A stretch of DNA of 64,000 bases, from the NCBI GenBank assembly GCA_014237405.1, contig JABZFO010000113.1, forward strand, positions 39,237 through 103,236, written 5' to 3'. Below the pieces are notes generated by a model. The model was not told the origin of the DNA. It worked only from the letters and a program-made list of their open reading frames with translations, and searched no databases. Source of the DNA: Desulfosarcina sp. (GTDB lineage: Bacteria; Desulfobacterota; Desulfobacteria; Desulfobacterales; Desulfosarcinaceae). Made by a program: the position numbers and the translations under genes. This document shows positions 61,901 to 64,000 of the stretch, in pieces. Numbering within the stretch: the first letter of the stretch is position 1; every line of letters starts with the position of its first letter.

Positions 61901-63841
61901 CGGTTTTTCGAAGAGGGTGCGGGTCAGGATGATGACATTCCAGGCGGCCGCCGTGCGCTCACCCACATAGGGCCAGCCGTCATAGGGCCAGGAGCCGTCG
62001 GCGTTCTGCCGAGCCACAAGAACTCTAGCCAGACCTACGGTATCGTCTCCGTACCAGTCGAGGCCGGTGGCTGACAAGTGGGTAACCTCCTCAGGAAGTG
62101 CCAGCCGCATAGCCTTGGCAAAGGCGTAGTAGGAGTAGTAGCGGTTGTTGCGGCCTATTGATATAAAACCGCTCCAGTTGTTGGCCAGGTATGCTTCGGC
62201 CGTCTGCCACCTCTTGTCAGTTACATCATAGTCATCAAAGGAGAGCTGCACCATACCGGATGGCGTAGTGGCCCATCCGTTACCACCACCGGTATAGCCA
62301 AACCCGATGCCGCTATAGCTGGCGTTCAGCCAGTAATTGTTCCACGTCTTGACCCAGTCAGGCACGATGCAGCCAAAATGGCGTTCAGCCGCCACCATGC
62401 CGATGGCTCCCCACTGGGAGGCCGAATTGTCTGCATCGCTGTTCCAGCTGTAGCGCCAGCCGCCCCGGTCACCGCCTGAATCATCCATGCCCCAGGCATA
62501 CATATCTACCATGTCCTGGACGATATCCTGATAGGTGCGGCCAAGGACATTGGCCCCACCGGTGCGGGCCATGGCATCCGGGGTGCCGGAGGCCACCAGG
62601 GCGTCCATGACAGCCCCCAGCTCATAGATGGCGCGACCACTGTTGACGGAAAGCCCGATGCCGTTGCCGCCATCGTTGGTTCCGTCGCCGTCATTGTCGT
62701 AGTCTTCCGGGTGTCCGCCAGCTTGAGCAGACATATTTTGGGTGATTAGCGTGGTCATCAGGTAATCCATACCGCCGCGGACAACGTTCACATAGGGGTC
62801 CTCATCCGGATCGCCGGTTTCGAGGTGACCGTTGATCTCGTAGGCCTGCACCGCGGAGGCGGTGGAGTTGGCGTAATGGTTACCATATTTGACATTGTTC
62901 CATCGGTACAAAACAGTTGGTGACCAGTAGATTTTTGCCTGGGCGCCGCCGTAACCTTCATAAAAATCCACCTGAAAACTGTGTTCCCCAGCTGTGAGAT
63001 ATACGGCACTGGAATAACGCCATGCAGGAGCATGTCCGGTCCAGTCATTGATGAGCAAATTGCCGTCCACGTAAAGACGGGTGCCATCATCGTTGTGAGA
63101 AGCAAAGCTATAATATCCATCTGCAGGGATATGGAGTGTACCTGTCCACCTGACGCTGAAGTAGTCATTGTTAATACCGGTCCCAGGTGAGCCGCCCCAA
63201 TAGAAGTTTATTTCAGGATCGATTCTGGTAAGAACGGGGTCTCCCGAAAGACTCGTGTTGTTGAAATATTCACCCAGAAGCCCCGGGTCTCCCGTGGGGG
63301 TGACTAGGACCGGGTTTGGAATGATCGTATAGGCGCCAGTCGTTTCCCGATGCGTATAGAGCCACCAGAGGCCGTCGTCGATGGCCTTATTGATCTCCAC
63401 ATCGAGGGATTCCTCCCGGAGGATGAGCCGGTAGTCATCCGAGGAGGATTCGCCACCCGCATCGGTGACATGCAGCCGGGCGACAAAGAGGGTGCCGGGA
63501 TCGTCAGTATAGGTGTGGGTGGCAGCCAGGTTGTCGGGGTTGGTAATCGCCTGGGGTGCGGACTCATCACCATCACCATATTCCCAGTAATAGGTTCCGC
63601 CGACCAGGTCGCCGTCACTGTCTTTAGCGACCCCTTTCAGTGTCGTCGGCTCCCCTGACCAGGTATCATGGGGCACCAGCAGATCTGATGGTACCTGGGG
63701 CACACAGATCACCTGTGGCGGCGCTGCCAATGCCCAGGAAGGCAGAAGAAAAAAGAGTGAGAGCACAAAAAAAATGGTAGTCAGAAAAATCCTTCCGGCT
63801 TTCTGTGAACGGATTTTTATTATCGTGTCTTGTGCTCTCAT
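55997..63841 (-). CDS. Giant secreted Rhs/YD-repeat protein with N-terminal alpha/alpha-toroid and PA14 domain
   Basis: About 2614 aa from ATG 63841 (GGAGGG eight nt upstream; the longer frame reads through a hairpin-rich leader). Signal peptide (FLTTIFFVLSLFFLLPSWALA), PKD-like domain, then a prenyltransferase-type toroid interrupted by a PA14 domain (GLLGEYFNNTSLSGDPVLTR, DGTRLYVDGNLLINDW, GEHSFQVDFYEGYGGAQAKI). Next are two PKD domains, FN3-like (YARPKATKCQLVWTH), He_PIG-type Ig, four more PKD domains (SGSAVDLEGDPIVEYRW and similar), and an Rhs shell that ends TGREYESETGLYYYRGRYYD, DPTGF and NGTDPTGE. The tip after the core is only ~75 residues and hydrophobic in part. Toroid and PKD order matches the separate protein at 43530-46040. 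Function unknown; surface adhesion, glycan binding or contact-dependent interaction are possible. Confidence 0.87.
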   Translation of the reverse strand: MRAQDTIIKIRSQKAGRIFLTTIFFVLSLFFLLPSWALAAPPQVICVPQVPSDLLVPHDTWSGEPTTLKGVAKDSDGDLVGGTYYWEYGDGDESAPQAITNPDNLAATHTYTDDPGTLFVARLHVTDAGGESSSDDYRLILREESLDVEINKAIDDGLWWLYTHRETTGAYTIIPNPVLVTPTGDPGLLGEYFNNTSLSGDPVLTRIDPEINFYWGGSPGTGINNDYFSVRWTGTLHIPADGYYSFASHNDDGTRLYVDGNLLINDWTGHAPAWRYSSAVYLTAGEHSFQVDFYEGYGGAQAKIYWSPTVLYRWNNVKYGNHYANSTASAVQAYEINGHLETGDPDEDPYVNVVRGGMDYLMTTLITQNMSAQAGGHPEDYDNDGDGTNDGGNGIGLSVNSGRAIYELGAVMDALVASGTPDAMARTGGANVLGRTYQDIVQDMVDMYAWGMDDSGGDRGGWRYSWNSDADNSASQWGAIGMVAAERHFGCIVPDWVKTWNNYWLNASYSGIGFGYTGGGNGWATTPSGMVQLSFDDYDVTDKRWQTAEAYLANNWSGFISIGRNNRYYSYYAFAKAMRLALPEEVTHLSATGLDWYGDDTVGLARVLVARQNADGSWPYDGWPYVGERTAAAWNVIILTRTLFEKPPVAIIHAQPNPGAVGQTIHFDASGSYHVDPAKEIADYLWDFDASDGVDFVHPDATGLMVDHAYGDLGDYTASLKVIDNSTPSRFDIGTYTIRITIPPHPPTAVIGGPYLATVGEAVQVDGSGSYDIDENLGDSIVTWEWEADFAAPYDFNEATGQIATLPAFSAAGRQDIALRVTDNTAIAFPTAGTPDLSDVAYGEVIVYEAGVTDLYARPKATKCQLVWTHIDAPLYDVLRSETGPNQGFELIGTTDSTYSTFLDYNVVMYKDYWYRIRSEIGSETMLSAPVHIYSIGRIRNRPPVITSEPLLSAQEQLSYAYDVQADDPEGTSLSYLLDLAPVGMVINAATGLISWTPTRDQVGLNDVMVRVNDARRASASQFFQVVVDPRPNTAPIPDPDGPYSGLVNEALTFSGSAVDLEGDPIVEYRWVFGDGFEAYGQVVPHTYTAEGAYVVTLYATDDRGATGHAETRCQTGLANRSPIADAGGPYEGEVNHPVTVDGSLSDDPDGDSLTYTWNFDTATGPQTGEQTSFTFDAVGTYEVTLTVEDGNGGSDTTTAEIVVTPPNESPVSVFTNDPFLWNNLTFDGTGSYDPEGRPLTSWEWNFGDGVITTGAMVSHLYATAGDYTVRLTVTDDKGATGIFEQVVAITHPTPNNEPDIEAGGPYTGPLDTAMTLTATGADPDGDPITFTWTYDGQDTVGETLQLTFATAGTYDVLLTAEDGFGGSATDTAQVIIFDPSASGGDETPPDTVITTPLSGSLLSGMVTFKGSVTDDNLVLWVLEYAPTDTEEWQTIATGSSNVDNNFLGQLDAGLLQGDLYRFRLRAQDQNYSVNSWIQCEVSSPLKLGQFSLEYVDLAMPLAGIPIKVIRRYDTRDADDLGDFGYGWKLGATDPEIRETIPVHPLEETLGFFVAEPYRMETRIYLTDPDGKRIGFTFEPTPSATLLGTVYIPKFTPDPGVHDRLEADPIALTLRGDGTYIFFLLGFNYNPSDFRLVRKDGTTYHYNQFSGLQKISDRNDNELVYTYDGIFHSSGESVQFNRDAEGRIVEVVDPDTNIISYVYDAAGDLEAVTDQENLTSSYTYYSNPAHYLNTITDSLGRQAARYEYDADGRQTAFTNALGDRFEKAYDPAAFSGTFTDANGNVTELFYDAQGNLIREAGPLGGETAFTYDADNNETSVTDENGNITLFTYDDRGNILTETDALGNVTTFTYDAFNKVTSATDSLGLTTTAVYDSQGNMTQFTNPAGQIATLSYDVYGRIDGLTDFHGNLTVYEYSAGIAPPTRIINPDGTHKDYVYLWNGQIVSITDEAGGVQSNTYDQDGRLVMETDALGNTTVYGYDGHLITSKTCPLGNVTTYEYDDANRIISQTDHLGGVTTFTYDANGNRLSITDPVGNTTRFVYDALNRLVTKIDPLNMRTTYTYDPADNLVERVDRNNRRLTFAYNALNQRVREAWFDGVSTVNIIDFGLDAVGNQRYVADHHSSLFFSYDAVNNLLTADNTGTPGVPAVELIYSYDPMGNRISVEDNLGVRADSAYNSRNRLISRTWQGTGMADPVRVDCAYNALGTCDVMDRFTDIAGTNQVGSSSFSYDGLGRLTELTHDTINGGVSTVADYDYTYNAAGLLLSEVHHGQMYNYSYDAAGQLTGSIRSVFGNENFSYDDNGNRNGTGYVVGASNRIMGDIEYDYDYDAEGNLIIKTETATGMVTTFTYDHRNRLTAIEKRSAGGVLLSEISYTYDGLDRRIRTTVNGQTVYTVYDGKNVWADFDSFANLETRYMFGDEIDALFARSRPTGETNWYLADKLGTIRDLVDGDGTLLNHVDYDSFGGVRAQTDAGHGDRFLFTGREYESETGLYYYRGRYYDHWLGRFISEDPTGFEGGDFNLYRYVNNSPLNGTDPTGECAMKEYAELMCTALSSASFGSAVSDQILELFGAVNDVLAYGRGRFTIEPLAPIVGLAIPCGLPTPFSTPKISGGN

Positions 63842-64000
63842 GATCTGGCCCTCCATGTGTTGAGATGTATGATCTCCAGCAGAAAATAAAGGATCCACCT
63901 CCAGAGGAGGTGGTTTTGAAATAACCCCTAAAAGGGGATAAATTGCCTTTTCCCCCTGAGGAGGCAAAGGTTGAGTTGTCCCTTTTAAAACAATTTACTG
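63842..64000 (-). promoter_or_regulatory. Hairpin-rich leader of the Rhs gene
   Basis: Three stems precede the start codon: TTGCCT/AGGCAA (63943-63967), CCCCT-AAA-AGGGG (63925-63937) and CCACCTCC-AGA-GGAGGTGG (63895-63913). They are stacked within ~75 bases and could form a structured leader RNA. I do not recognise a known riboswitch. The window ends here, so the promoter may lie outside. Confidence 0.45.

Noticed and set aside
47194..63658. Many open frames antisense to the giant Rhs genes
   Set aside because: They mirror repeated YD and PKD coding DNA, have no ribosome sites and no recognisable products.
1..64000. tRNA, rRNA, insertion sequences, prophage or integrase genes
   Set aside because: None recognised on either strand by eye; a tRNAscan-SE and Rfam run would be decisive.

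Overview
The window looks like part of the chromosome of an anaerobic, acetogenic-pathway-bearing member of the Desulfobacterota (a Desulfosarcina/Desulfococcus-like sulfate reducer). The reasons are a bacterial acetyl-CoA synthase/CO dehydrogenase operon, a large iron-sulfur/NAD electron-transfer operon, a TauE/SafE transporter with a secreted N-terminal domain, sigma-54 regulators, a PEP-CTERM protein and giant Rhs/YD-repeat proteins. This placement is inference from gene content; no rRNA or tRNA was seen.

Layout. (1) 1-2943 (+): the C-terminal part of an acetyl-CoA hydrolase/transferase-GNAT fusion and a RACo-like corrinoid-protein activator. (2) 3705-11866 (+): acsD, acsA/cooS, acsB, acsC, acsE, the carbonyl branch of the Wood-Ljungdahl pathway. 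As sequenced, acsD, acsB and acsE each carry an out-of-frame internal deletion near the 5' end. (3) 11926-21841 (-): a nine-gene redox operon converging on acsE across a bidirectional terminator (molybdopterin oxidoreductase, two HycB-like ferredoxins, NuoE/NuoF/NuoG-like subunits and a GltD-like flavoprotein). (4) 22382-28937 (+): a small membrane protein behind a good sigma-54 promoter, TauE/SafE, an EMC3/DUF106-like membrane protein, and a histidine kinase/sigma-54 response-regulator pair. The regulator lacks its 3' end and abuts a convergent isomerase gene that also lacks its 3' end. (5) 28938-39797 (-): an ebo-like gene set (TatD-like hydrolase, two TIM-barrel isomerases, UbiA-family prenyltransferase, phosphodiesterase-fold protein) with an inositol-3-phosphate synthase, a secreted squalene-cyclase-like protein and its own kinase/sigma-54 regulator, split by a sigma-54 promoter. 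(6) 39.9-42.7 kb: repeat-rich DNA with a DUF559 nuclease gene and a YdjY-domain protein. (7) 42736-46934 (+): PEP-CTERM protein, a secreted alpha/alpha-toroid plus PKD plus FN3-like protein, and an STN-PDZ protein. (8) 47190-63841 (-): two giant secreted Rhs/YD-repeat proteins (2872 and about 2614 aa) with a relic of a third Rhs core between them.

How they work together (inference). The acs genes would make or cleave acetyl-CoA from CO2-level carbon; RACo would reactivate the corrinoid protein; the divergent redox operon would move electrons between NAD(P)H, ferredoxin and a formate-like or sulfur-like substrate. The ebo-like operon would make and export an unidentified prenylated or cyclitol-derived metabolite under sigma-54 control. 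The right-hand third is devoted to large exported proteins that share modules with each other and with the ebo-linked toroid protein.

Main cautions: the three acs lesions and the convergent truncation near 28.94 kb have the same character (loss of roughly 70-120 nt or more), so they may be assembly artefacts. All family assignments are by recognised motifs; no database search was possible.
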